Shown here: piece by piece, positions 54,333-62,633 of the stretch
How the letters are laid out: every line of letters begins with the position of its first letter
Position numbering within the stretch: position 1 is the first letter of the stretch
Assembly (NCBI GenBank): GCA_021232515.1
Contig: JAJPOQ010000022.1
Location: 27,344-91,343, forward strand
DNA length: 64,000 nt
Source of the DNA: Lentisphaeraceae bacterium
GTDB taxonomy: Bacteria > Verrucomicrobiota > Lentisphaeria > Lentisphaerales > Lentisphaeraceae
Direction: 5' to 3'
Translations under genes and position numbers: made by a program
The notes under the pieces: model-generated
Databases searched by the model: none
Seen by the model: the letters and a program-made list of their open reading frames with translations, nothing else
Told to the model about the DNA's origin: nothing

Positions 54333-56314
54333 TATTTATAACTCGAATTTATTAAGACAATTCGGTCCAAGCCGCGGACACCAAGACTAAAGCCTTTGAT
54401 GGTAGCATTTTTACCTTGGATATTTACCAGTTGCTCTTTTTGTTCTGGAGTATCATCTTTTTCAAGATAGCACTCTATGCGATTGTCAATCACTATTGAG
54501 TATTGATACTCGCCTTCCCGAACAAATGATACATTTCCGGAGATTTCCATATTTGTATGTTTGTACTTGGTCATCATCTCGAACAAATCTAAGTTCTCTA
54601 TGTCTGACTCAACATCGCTAGATGAAACTTTTAAAGTCTTAGCAGCTTCGATTTGATCATCGTAGTCTGTGCTGTCTTCTTCATCGTGGATTGTTGATAG
54701 TATAGGTTGGAACCTGTCAGCGCTTATTTCGATACCATCACTGAAACCATATTTGTCTCTCATAGTGGCTGGACCTACAGAAGCAACCTGTGCAGCTTTA
54801 TACTTTTTCTCTTTGCCGTTCTCTTCTGAAAAAACGACATCGCCATTTGCTTCTTTACTAACGAGGAAGCCATAGACTTTAGATTCATCGTCTAGAGTTA
54901 AAACTGAGTTGATCATCCAAAGACTTTCGTTGATTTCGGTCACTTGACCTCCAATGAGAGTGATAGGGATAACTTTGTCTTCACTGCCGTCTAAAGAAGA
55001 AATCTTCATCTGGTAAGTTCCTGGGACAAAACCTTTAAGCTCAAGCGGGTCAGAAACTAAGGCTAGTTCTTCTTTCGCTTTTGTGTGATCTAAGAAGTCG
55101 CCATTCATAAAGATCTTTACTCCAGGAGGGCGAGTAATGACTTTGATAGCACCAGCTTTATTTGAATGTTTAAGGTTGATGAAACGTCTATTATACTTAG
55201 GCGTTATCTCAAACTCTTTAGAAGTCGGCTCATAGCCCTGAGAGCGTAGAGTTACATTTGTATAACCTTCGTGTAGGTTTCGCAGTAGGTAAGGCGTATG
55301 ACCGCGAATCTGTCCACCAATAGTGACAGCTGAACCGGTAGGCTCTGAAGTAACTAACGCTGAGAATGGTTCTTGTCTCAGTGTGTGGATTTGAATAGGG
55401 TTATGAGGATGAGAAAAAGCGTACTCTGTCGCCCAGTAGCCATCTTTGTAGATAGTAAGGACGTGAGCACCAGCTTTGAACTCAAAGAGTTCGAGAGGTG
55501 TTTTACCAACAACTTTACCGTCTATTTCAACCGTTGCCCCAGAAGGGTAGGATTGAATATACAGTGGCATAGTTGCAGGAAGTTCAGGACCGCGTTTTCT
55601 AGGAGCGTTGTCTTTATAGACAAACTTAGCTTTAGTCGGTTCTTCGCTAGACCCATTTAGTTGGTCTTGCTTCGCCTGTTGGGCATTGTTATAAGCTCGT
55701 GTGATTTTTGGATAAACGATCAACCCGACGATGAAAAGGGCAACTAGAACTCCAGCAGTTATCAGGCGTGATTTAAGTTTCGCCATCTTACGTGCTTGTT
55801 TTCTCTGCTCTGCCTTTTCTTGCATGAGCTCATCCATCTCTTCAGAGTTTTCAACTTTGAAGGAAGCTGTTTTCTGTGAAGTAGGTTTTAGTGAAGGAGT
55901 TTTTTTTGAAGATGTTTTAAGACTAGGTTTCTTGTCCTTTTTATCGGACGAGACTGAGATCTTATTTTCTTTCTTTGGTGCTTCTTGTTTTGCTTTAGGA
56001 GCAGGGCTTGCACTTGGAGCGGGCGCTTCTTCTAGTTGGACTTTTAGTTCAACAACACCAATTTTTATTGTTTGAGAGTTTTCTAGAGTAGCTTTTTCAG
56101 ATATCTTGGAGCCGTCAAGAACGACACCGTTTGTGCTACCTGTATCGTAAATGATCCATTTACCGTCAATTTTCTCAATGAAAGCGTGACGCCCAGAAAC
56201 ACCAGGATCGGCCAGAGTTAGAATGTTTGATTCTTCTCTGCCGATCGTGATTAAAGGCCCTTCAAAAGGAAGGACCTTTCCATCTAAGGATCCGCCAAGG
56301 ATATGTAATTTCAT
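54332..56314 (-). CDS. FHA-domain transmembrane protein with PEGA repeats
   Basis: 660 residues. A cytosolic FHA domain (1-92) has GR, SGRHAFIE and TGSTNGVVLDG, so phospho-Thr binding looks intact. A Lys/Ser/Pro-rich linker (about 100-165) leads to one membrane helix (LITAGVLVALFIVGLIVY, about 188). The periplasmic side has two or three PEGA modules (QSYPSGATVEIDGKVVGKTPL; TSEPTGSAVTIGGQIRG; TRPPGVKIFMNGDF). The end is OB-like (MEISGNVSFVREG). It looks built to link a Ser/Thr-phosphorylation signal to the envelope or polysaccharide. Confidence 0.85.
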   Translation of the reverse strand: MKLHILGGSLDGKVLPFEGPLITIGREESNILTLADPGVSGRHAFIEKIDGKWIIYDTGSTNGVVLDGSKISEKATLENSQTIKIGVVELKVQLEEAPAPSASPAPKAKQEAPKKENKISVSSDKKDKKPSLKTSSKKTPSLKPTSQKTASFKVENSEEMDELMQEKAEQRKQARKMAKLKSRLITAGVLVALFIVGLIVYPKITRAYNNAQQAKQDQLNGSSEEPTKAKFVYKDNAPRKRGPELPATMPLYIQSYPSGATVEIDGKVVGKTPLELFEFKAGAHVLTIYKDGYWATEYAFSHPHNPIQIHTLRQEPFSALVTSEPTGSAVTIGGQIRGHTPYLLRNLHEGYTNVTLRSQGYEPTSKEFEITPKYNRRFINLKHSNKAGAIKVITRPPGVKIFMNGDFLDHTKAKEELALVSDPLELKGFVPGTYQMKISSLDGSEDKVIPITLIGGQVTEINESLWMINSVLTLDDESKVYGFLVSKEANGDVVFSEENGKEKKYKAAQVASVGPATMRDKYGFSDGIEISADRFQPILSTIHDEEDSTDYDDQIEAAKTLKVSSSDVESDIENLDLFEMMTKYKHTNMEISGNVSFVREGEYQYSIVIDNRIECYLEKDDTPEQKEQLVNIQGKNATIKGFSLGVRGLDRIVLINSSYK

Positions 56315-56372
56315 ATATTACTAATTTCCACCAACACGTTTTGTTTTGTTTTAGATCCTTAGATGAGGATCA

Positions 56373-58079
56373 TTAATAAAGTCTCATCTCCGGACTATTC
56401 ATAAGAGTCCAAACTGATTCAAAAACACCTGAGCTTCTGTAAGACTTAGAAAAGTCAATTTTAGCTTTAAAGAAGGCGATTTCTGGTTTAGTAGGTTCTC
56501 TAGTATAAAGCTTCGCGAAAATGTAGTCAAGGAACTCAGTTGTTGTCGTACCACGGAATCTCTCAAAAGAACCTTTCGCTAATTTATCAGCATATGCTAA
56601 AAATTTAGAGTCAGTTGAAAGCTTAAGTGCTTGAACAAGAGTACCTTTATAAGCAACTTCAGTGTCATCAATTGAGACAGGGAAGATCTTATCGACTAGC
56701 TGTTGTTTATAAACAGCAACTCTATAAAGTTTTTTCAGAGCAGCGTCTGTATTCAGACCTTTAGTGATTTCGTCATAAGGACGATTCAAGCTATTTACAA
56801 CTTGAGTACCACTTAGGTGACGGATGCGACGAGACTTGAAGAAAGCAAATTTCTCTTCATCACTCTTTATGCTACTTTTCATTCTATATGTAGGAGACAT
56901 AACGAAAGCACGTACGATAGCGTGAATGTTAAATTTACTACGCATGAAAAGTTGTGCATATCTATCAAGTTGTGAACCATTTGGTCCTTCAACTTTGTAA
57001 GTGTCGTAGAATGGCATGATGTAACCACGACCCATGAACCAGTTTGTAACCCAGTTAGCTACAGCACGAGACATATAGAGTGGCTCTTTCCAAGACATCC
57101 ATTTACTAAGAACGTCACGAGGACGAGCAGTTTCACTTAGTGCTCTATCTCTTTTGAAGTGAGAAGCAGTACTTGTGTACTCCATACCGTCTAGTTCGTA
57201 GTCGATCTTAAGAGCTTTGATACTTTTAACACTTTCATTGATGAAAAGCTGAGGAGCTTGAAGAGGAGTGTCTTCGTCATCGAAGTCAATTTCTTCTAAA
57301 GCTTCTTCAGTAAGTCCCATTCTGGTACCAGAACGACCCATGTTTTCTAGCTCAGAGAAAGTTGAGTAGATACTTTTCTCATCGTTTTCAAGTTTAACCC
57401 ACTCAAGAGTCTTAGCAAGATTCTCTTTTCCAAGAGATTTACTGTACTTGTCATCTGCAAGGTTTTTCTCAAGTTTCTTAAGGTCTGCCATAGTTGCAAC
57501 GATCTTCTTGTCCATACCTTCAAAGAAAGCAGCCATAGACCAGAAATGGTTGACATTTATGTCTGGGTGAATTTTATGATCGTGACACTGAGCACACTTC
57601 ATAGGTACACCAAGAATAGATGCTGAAAGTCTAGCAGTCATCTTAGCTGAGTCTTCAAAGTTTGAGTAGAAGAGAACCATATTGTTTTGAGCCGCTACAC
57701 CTTTTGCTGTGAGCAGGTCATTTACAAAATCTCTAATATCACTTTTTGGACCTAAGTAGTTATCACGCACATGTTTTTTGAGTCTTAGGTAAGAAACAAA
57801 GTCATGTGTTTTTTCCCCTTTAACAGGAGAATAGTGCTTTATCATCTTACTAGCAAGGTTGTCGAAGTATTCTTCTTTATTCATCAACTCTTTTACAAGT
57901 GATGCATACTTGCCAGAAGCAATGATTCCTTTTGCTCTGTGGTATTCTTCCACCGTTGGAGTTCTATCCAACAAATCCAGGTAAATACGTCTACTTAGCT
58001 CACTTGGGTTCGCATATTCGACAGCCTGAAGAGATGGAAGAAGAGCCAGTAATAGTATTATTAGCCACTTCTTCATCAT
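56373..58079 (-). CDS. DUF1549/DUF1553 protein with one heme-binding motif
   Basis: 568 residues, shorter than the usual 700-1000 of this planctomycete-type family and without the separate N-terminal cytochrome domain. It has a signal peptide (LIILLLALLPSLQA). The DUF1549 part has SRRIYLDLLDRTPTVEEY and the single CxxCH site CAQCHDHKIHPD. The DUF1553 part has SKWMSWKEPLYMSRAVANWV and FNIHAIVRAFVMSPTYR. The family is secreted and thought to be redox-related, but no activity is proven. It follows DUF1501 by 16 bases, as in most such pairs. Confidence 0.9.
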   Translation of the reverse strand: MMKKWLIILLLALLPSLQAVEYANPSELSRRIYLDLLDRTPTVEEYHRAKGIIASGKYASLVKELMNKEEYFDNLASKMIKHYSPVKGEKTHDFVSYLRLKKHVRDNYLGPKSDIRDFVNDLLTAKGVAAQNNMVLFYSNFEDSAKMTARLSASILGVPMKCAQCHDHKIHPDINVNHFWSMAAFFEGMDKKIVATMADLKKLEKNLADDKYSKSLGKENLAKTLEWVKLENDEKSIYSTFSELENMGRSGTRMGLTEEALEEIDFDDEDTPLQAPQLFINESVKSIKALKIDYELDGMEYTSTASHFKRDRALSETARPRDVLSKWMSWKEPLYMSRAVANWVTNWFMGRGYIMPFYDTYKVEGPNGSQLDRYAQLFMRSKFNIHAIVRAFVMSPTYRMKSSIKSDEEKFAFFKSRRIRHLSGTQVVNSLNRPYDEITKGLNTDAALKKLYRVAVYKQQLVDKIFPVSIDDTEVAYKGTLVQALKLSTDSKFLAYADKLAKGSFERFRGTTTTEFLDYIFAKLYTREPTKPEIAFFKAKIDFSKSYRSSGVFESVWTLMNSPEMRLY

Positions 58080-58095
58080 TAAATTTCTCCTAAAA

Positions 58096-59295
58096 TTATG
58101 CTAGGCCTTCGATACCAGTATCAGAAGGACAGTAACGAAGAGGTCTACCAGAGATATCTTCGAATTGACCACGAGGGTTAATACCCATCATTTTGTAAAC
58201 ACTGTAACTAACAGCACCGAAGTTAACCATGTTGTTAACAGAAGTTCCGTCAGGACCAGAATCACCAACAGCGATACCTTTCTTGAATGCACCACTAATA
58301 AGAGCAACTGGAGTGTTACGAGGGTAATGGTCACGACCTTCGTCGTTATTGATTCTTGGAGTACGACCGAAGTCACCAGAGATCATTATCATTGTCTGAT
58401 CGAAAAGGTCTATAGCTTTAAGTTCTTTAACAAGCTGAGAAACAGCTTGGTCTAGTACAGGAACTCTAGTTGCACATCTTTCGAATACATTTTCGTGCAT
58501 GTCCCAACCACCAAGTGTTAGGTGAACCGCAGGAACACCAGACATAAGAAGTCTTCTTGCTTTAAGACACTGTTCACCGAAACCACGTCCGTAGGCTTCT
58601 TTAGTCTTTTCAGACTCACCAGAGATGTCTAGAGCTTTATTGCTGATACCTAGAGCAAGTCTTGAAGCTCTTGATTCGTGCTTAACTTCTTCGTTGAAGT
58701 CGTCATTTTTAGAAAGAGGAGAAACTTTGTAGTACTCATCACGCATGTTGTCGCCTTTGACAACAGCTTTTTTATACATGCCGTTAACAGCAAGTTTAAG
58801 ATCGCCACCAGCTTGGTAAGGGTCGTAAGCATTTCCTAGGAAACCAGCAGTAAGACCACCACCAAGAGAAACAACTGGAGGTAGGTCATTATTTTCATTG
58901 TAAAGTCCCCAACCAACAACTGAGCACATGCCTGGGTGTTTTAGAACTGGGTTAGGACCGAAACCGCCTGATCCAGTGTAGTAGCGTGCAAGTTCATGCT
59001 CACCGATACGAGAAGTAGTATGAACAACAGCCATGTTGTTTGAGTATTCAGTCATACCAGGTAGGTACTCAGAGAATTGACGTCCAGCGATTTGAGTCTT
59101 AAGGCCTTTGGTAGTACCGCCATTTTTATTACCTGGCTTCGGATCCCAAAGTTCGAACTGAGTAGCACCACCATTCAACTGAATGAATACTAGGTGTTTC
59201 ATAGTGTTCTTTCTTCTTCTGCCAAGTGCAGTATTTGCCATGAGCATTCCCGAAAGGGTAGCTGCTCCGCCTTTTAGTATGGTACGTCTATTCAT
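58096..59295 (-). CDS. DUF1501 Tat-exported protein
   Basis: 399 residues with a twin-arginine signal (MNRRTILKGGAATLSGML, then ANTALG). DUF1501 motifs are present: LVFIQLNGGATQFELWDPKPG, VHTTSRIGEHE, HLTLGGWDMHENVF, MIMISGDFGRTPRIN and GRDHYPRNTPVALISG. The fold is related to alkaline phosphatases/sulfatases, with probable metal ligands in GWDMH and GDFGRTP. It is the first gene of the five-gene minus-strand run, with a divergent promoter region toward kamA at 59390-59430. Confidence 0.92.
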   Translation of the reverse strand: MNRRTILKGGAATLSGMLMANTALGRRRKNTMKHLVFIQLNGGATQFELWDPKPGNKNGGTTKGLKTQIAGRQFSEYLPGMTEYSNNMAVVHTTSRIGEHELARYYTGSGGFGPNPVLKHPGMCSVVGWGLYNENNDLPPVVSLGGGLTAGFLGNAYDPYQAGGDLKLAVNGMYKKAVVKGDNMRDEYYKVSPLSKNDDFNEEVKHESRASRLALGISNKALDISGESEKTKEAYGRGFGEQCLKARRLLMSGVPAVHLTLGGWDMHENVFERCATRVPVLDQAVSQLVKELKAIDLFDQTMIMISGDFGRTPRINNDEGRDHYPRNTPVALISGAFKKGIAVGDSGPDGTSVNNMVNFGAVSYSVYKMMGINPRGQFEDISGRPLRYCPSDTGIEGLA

Positions 59296-59390
59296 GTTTT
59301 GTCTCCGGCCTGTGTTTTATAGAATTTATTTTTAAATCTTGCCCATTTCAAATTTTTAAGCATGTTTCACTAATGGATACTGGTTAATAC

Positions 59391-59426
59391 GTCAATTTTG
59401 ACAAAGTTTTAAAAGAATTTTTTATT
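59391..59426. promoter_or_regulatory. Divergent control region with inverted repeat over back-to-back -35 boxes
   Basis: GTCAA (59391-59395) and TTGAC (59398-59402) form an inverted repeat. The right arm is a perfect -35 TTGACA for kamA (59398-59403) with TTTATT 17 bases on (59421-59426). The left arm read on the minus strand gives TTGACG facing the DUF1501 gene, with a poor -10. Confidence 0.35.
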
Positions 59427-59446
59427 TTTTGTTATATGCTCTGAAA

Positions 59447-60472
59447 ATGAGCACAAAAAATAATATTAAAAATTGTCAGTCATTACTAGATAAGGACTTG
59501 ATTACTAGTGAAGAACTGACTGGTTTGGAAAAGGTTGCGCAAAAATTCTCGGTTTCTATTTCTAAGAGTGTGTTAGAAAATACGAGTTCTCCAGACGTCT
59601 TAAAACAGTATGTTCCAGCGATAGAAGAATTGGATGTTAAAGAAGACGAACTAGATGATCCGATTGGAGACTCGATTCATTCACCTGTTAAAGGCATAGT
59701 TCATCGTTACCCTGACAGAGTATTGTTTAAGCCGCTTCATGTTTGCGAAGTTTATTGTCGCTTTTGCTTTAGAAGGGAGAATGTTGGTAGAGGCAAAGAG
59801 ATACTGTCTAATGAAGAAATAGACTCTGCTATCCAATATATCGAGAAAACTCCAGAAATATTTGAAGTTATATTTTCTGGAGGAGATCCATTTGTTCTTG
59901 CTCCCGAGAAACTGGCAAAACTTGTTAAGCGCATAAGCGATATAGAACATGTTCAGGTTATTCGCTTCCATACAAGGCTTCCTATAGTGAGCCCAGAAAA
60001 AGTATCGGCAGGTTTACTTGAAGCGTTGGAGTCAGAGAAGGCTGTTTTTATCGTTGTCCATTGTAATAGTCACGAAGAAATACATGACGGCGTGAGTTTA
60101 GCTCTTAAAAAGCTTCAGAAAGAAGGTATTCCTATACTAAGCCAGAGCGTTTTACTTAAAGGTGTAAATGATTGTTCAGAAAAACTAGAACAACTTTTTC
60201 GGACTTTAGTAAAGAATAGAGTGAAACCCTATTACCTGCATCACTTAGATAAAGCTGAGGGGACTTCGCACTTTAGAGTCGATTTAACCAGTGGTCAGGA
60301 GTTGATGAAAGAACTTCGAGGTAAAGTTTCAGGACTCTGTCAGGCCAACTATGTTATAGACGTGCCTGGTGGTTTTGGTAAGGTGCCGGTTGGGCACAAT
60401 TATGTATCGCAAGATGGTAAAGAGTTTTTCATTGAAGACTGGCAAGGTTGTCAGCACAAGTATTTTGATTAG
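59447..60472 (+). CDS. kamA: KamA-family radical SAM aminomutase (lysine 2,3-aminomutase-like)
   Basis: About 341 residues from ATG 59447. The radical SAM cluster is CEVYCRFCFRRE (CxxxCxxC), followed by IFSGGDPF, VIRFHTRLPI and LSQSVLLKGVND. The C-terminal YVIDVPGGFGKVPVGHNYV supplies the PLP-binding region and is closer to KamA than to EpmB. The length is shorter than clostridial KamA (about 416) and near EpmB. It probably interconverts alpha- and beta-lysine, for an osmolyte or for fermentation. No epmA or kamDE gene is present. It is six bases upstream of the reductase gene. Confidence 0.83.
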   Translation: MSTKNNIKNCQSLLDKDLITSEELTGLEKVAQKFSVSISKSVLENTSSPDVLKQYVPAIEELDVKEDELDDPIGDSIHSPVKGIVHRYPDRVLFKPLHVCEVYCRFCFRRENVGRGKEILSNEEIDSAIQYIEKTPEIFEVIFSGGDPFVLAPEKLAKLVKRISDIEHVQVIRFHTRLPIVSPEKVSAGLLEALESEKAVFIVVHCNSHEEIHDGVSLALKKLQKEGIPILSQSVLLKGVNDCSEKLEQLFRTLVKNRVKPYYLHHLDKAEGTSHFRVDLTSGQELMKELRGKVSGLCQANYVIDVPGGFGKVPVGHNYVSQDGKEFFIEDWQGCQHKYFD

Positions 60473-60484
60473 AGAGGAATGACT

Positions 60485-61828
60485 ATGAGTTTTGATTACG
60501 ATTATTTTGTTATTGGTGCCGGTTCTGGTGGAGTGCGTTCATCTCGTATAGCGGCTCAATTAGGGGCAAAAGTTGCCGTGGCTGAAGAAAGCTTTATGGG
60601 TGGAACTTGTGTAAATGTTGGTTGCGTTCCTAAGAAGCTACTAGTTTATGCATCTCACTTTATGGAAGAGTTTCATATGGCTTCAGGCTATGGCTGGAAC
60701 GTCGATGATATATCTTTGGATTGGAGCAAGTTGATCAAAAATAAAGATCAGGAAATAGCTCGATTAAATAAGATCTATCAGGGTATTCTAGATAGAGCAG
60801 GCGTAGAAGTCTTTCCAGAACGAGCTGTTGTGACTGGACCAAACTCAGTTAAGTGTGGCGATAAAGAATTTACGGCGAAGTATATATTAGTAGCTACCGG
60901 CGGTCGTCCGACTATTCCGACCTTCTCAGGCTCAGAGCATGTTATCTCTTCAAACGAGATGTTTTATCTTGAAGAGCTGCCTAAGAGATTTTTGGTAGTT
61001 GGTGGAGGATACATCGGAGTTGAATTCGCTGGCATAATGAATGGCTTGGGTTCGAAAACTACACTTTCATACAGACGCGATTTATTTCTTCGTGGTTTCG
61101 ATGACTCGATGAGAACATTTATCCGAGATGAAATGACGAAAAAAGAGATCGATTTAAAGTTTAATAGCAATGTCTCGTCAATCGTGAAAACAGATGATGG
61201 CCTAGAAGTTAGTTTCGAAGAAGGTGGTAAGGAAGTCTTTGATCAGGTGCTTTATGCAACTGGTCGTCACCCATATGTTCAAGGTCTTGGACTTGAGACT
61301 GCAGGCGTTGAGTTAGATGAAAAAGGTGCGGTAAAAGTTGATGCTAAGTTTAAAACCTCGTGTCCTTCTATTTATGCTGTTGGTGACGTGATTGACAGAG
61401 TTCAATTGACTCCCGTTGCGCTTGCTGAAGGTATGTTTGTGGCCCACGATTTATTTGGCAATGGTTTTAGAGAAGTTGACTACGAACTCATTCCAACAGC
61501 AATATTTAGTCAACCTGAGATGGCAACAGTTGGATTGACTGAAACTAAAGCCCGCGAGAAGTTTGGTGACGATGTAAAAGTCTATGATGGAAGTTTTAGA
61601 CCTATGAAACTTGTCCTGACAGATAGTGAAGAAAGAACAATGGTTAAAATGATTGTTCGTAAGTCAACGGATGAAGTTCTTGGAATTCACATGGGTGGTT
61701 TATACTCAGGTGAAATTATTCAAGGAATGGCTGTTGCTCTAAAAGCTGGGGCTAAAAAAGAAGATTTTGACCGTACTATCGGGATTCATCCAACCTCTGC
61801 AGAAGAGTTTGTCACGATGCGTGACTAA
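60485..61828 (+). CDS. gor: Glutathione-disulfide reductase
   Basis: About 447 residues from ATG 60485, which is 7 bases after AGAGAGG; an ATG two codons earlier is too close to it. The redox motif is GGTCVNVGCVPKKL. The FAD site is FVIGAGSGGVRSSRIAAQLG, the NAD(P) site VVGGGYIGVEFAG, and the C-terminal catalytic His is in IHPTSAEEFVTM. It recycles glutathione or a close low-mass thiol with NADPH. It is co-transcribed with kamA and ends convergent with the ion channel gene (4-base overlap). Confidence 0.92.
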   Translation: MSFDYDYFVIGAGSGGVRSSRIAAQLGAKVAVAEESFMGGTCVNVGCVPKKLLVYASHFMEEFHMASGYGWNVDDISLDWSKLIKNKDQEIARLNKIYQGILDRAGVEVFPERAVVTGPNSVKCGDKEFTAKYILVATGGRPTIPTFSGSEHVISSNEMFYLEELPKRFLVVGGGYIGVEFAGIMNGLGSKTTLSYRRDLFLRGFDDSMRTFIRDEMTKKEIDLKFNSNVSSIVKTDDGLEVSFEEGGKEVFDQVLYATGRHPYVQGLGLETAGVELDEKGAVKVDAKFKTSCPSIYAVGDVIDRVQLTPVALAEGMFVAHDLFGNGFREVDYELIPTAIFSQPEMATVGLTETKAREKFGDDVKVYDGSFRPMKLVLTDSEERTMVKMIVRKSTDEVLGIHMGGLYSGEIIQGMAVALKAGAKKEDFDRTIGIHPTSAEEFVTMRD

Positions 61829-62631
61829 GCTTTATCGTCGAGCTTACCTTTGAGATCTTTTATCTCTTTGGTGAGCTCTTCAATCATGCCTTCTAGTTTG
61901 ATGTTATTATCCAAAGTCATCTCATCGACAAAGATTGCATTGGCAAGAGACAAACCTAGAAGACCACCAACTCCCACTGAAAGCGTAAAGTAGCTTCTCA
62001 TTAACCAGATCTTCCATGTTGGGTTGTCTGATTCAGCGATCATGTCTGGTATCTCGTACCAACCTTCAACGGTGAAGACTTTAAACATGGTATACATAGA
62101 GTCTATCGGAGTTTGAAAGTACTGTTCAGCGCCTTGCGTATCTCTAAATAAAATGGTTGCTCCTAGAGCAAAAATGACATTTAAAATGAACAGACATAGA
62201 ACGACTCCGATGGATGCTTTTAGAGCTCGCTTTAAACCAGAGATAAGCATGGTGCTATTTGGGATGAACTTAAGAAGCTTGAGTAGGCGAATCAACCTGA
62301 GTAGTCTTAAACTAGCAATAACGTGGATGAACTGATCAGGAGGTAAGAAGGGTTCTATTATTGCCGGTAAGGTGATGATGACGAGTATAAGGTCAAAACG
62401 GTCCCATGCTCTTTCCCAAAAACTTTTAAAGCCAATAATTTTTATCTTGATGATGACTTCGAAAAGGAAGTATAAGGCACAAAGCTCATCAATCGCGATA
62501 AGAGTGAGCTCCAAGCGTCGATCAAGATTTGGAAATGCGTATATAAATATGGATATAGCATTGATAATAATAACAGTGATAATGAGGCTTTCATTGAACC
62601 ACCACTCACTGATAAGTTTCTTCTTAGACAT
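61825..62631 (-). CDS. Voltage-gated cation channel, bacterial Na-channel-like
   Basis: 268 residues with six membrane segments. S4 is a clear voltage sensor, with Arg/Lys every third residue (SLRLLRLIRLLKLLKFIP). The pore has the filter FTVEGWYEI, keeping the Glu and Trp of NaChBac's TLESW, so Na+ or Ca2+ permeation is likely, not K+. The C-terminus ends in a coiled coil (about 240-265), usual for tetramer assembly. It lies two bases from the antiporter gene upstream and is probably co-transcribed. Confidence 0.86.
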   Translation of the reverse strand: MSKKKLISEWWFNESLIITVIIINAISIFIYAFPNLDRRLELTLIAIDELCALYFLFEVIIKIKIIGFKSFWERAWDRFDLILVIITLPAIIEPFLPPDQFIHVIASLRLLRLIRLLKLLKFIPNSTMLISGLKRALKASIGVVLCLFILNVIFALGATILFRDTQGAEQYFQTPIDSMYTMFKVFTVEGWYEIPDMIAESDNPTWKIWLMRSYFTLSVGVGGLLGLSLANAIFVDEMTLDNNIKLEGMIEELTKEIKDLKGKLDDKA

Positions 62632-62633
62632 GT

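Noticed and set aside
59447..60472. EF-P beta-lysylation enzyme EpmB
   Set aside because: The length fits, but the C-terminal PGGFGKVPV region is KamA-like and no epmA or efp is nearby; left as KamA-family.
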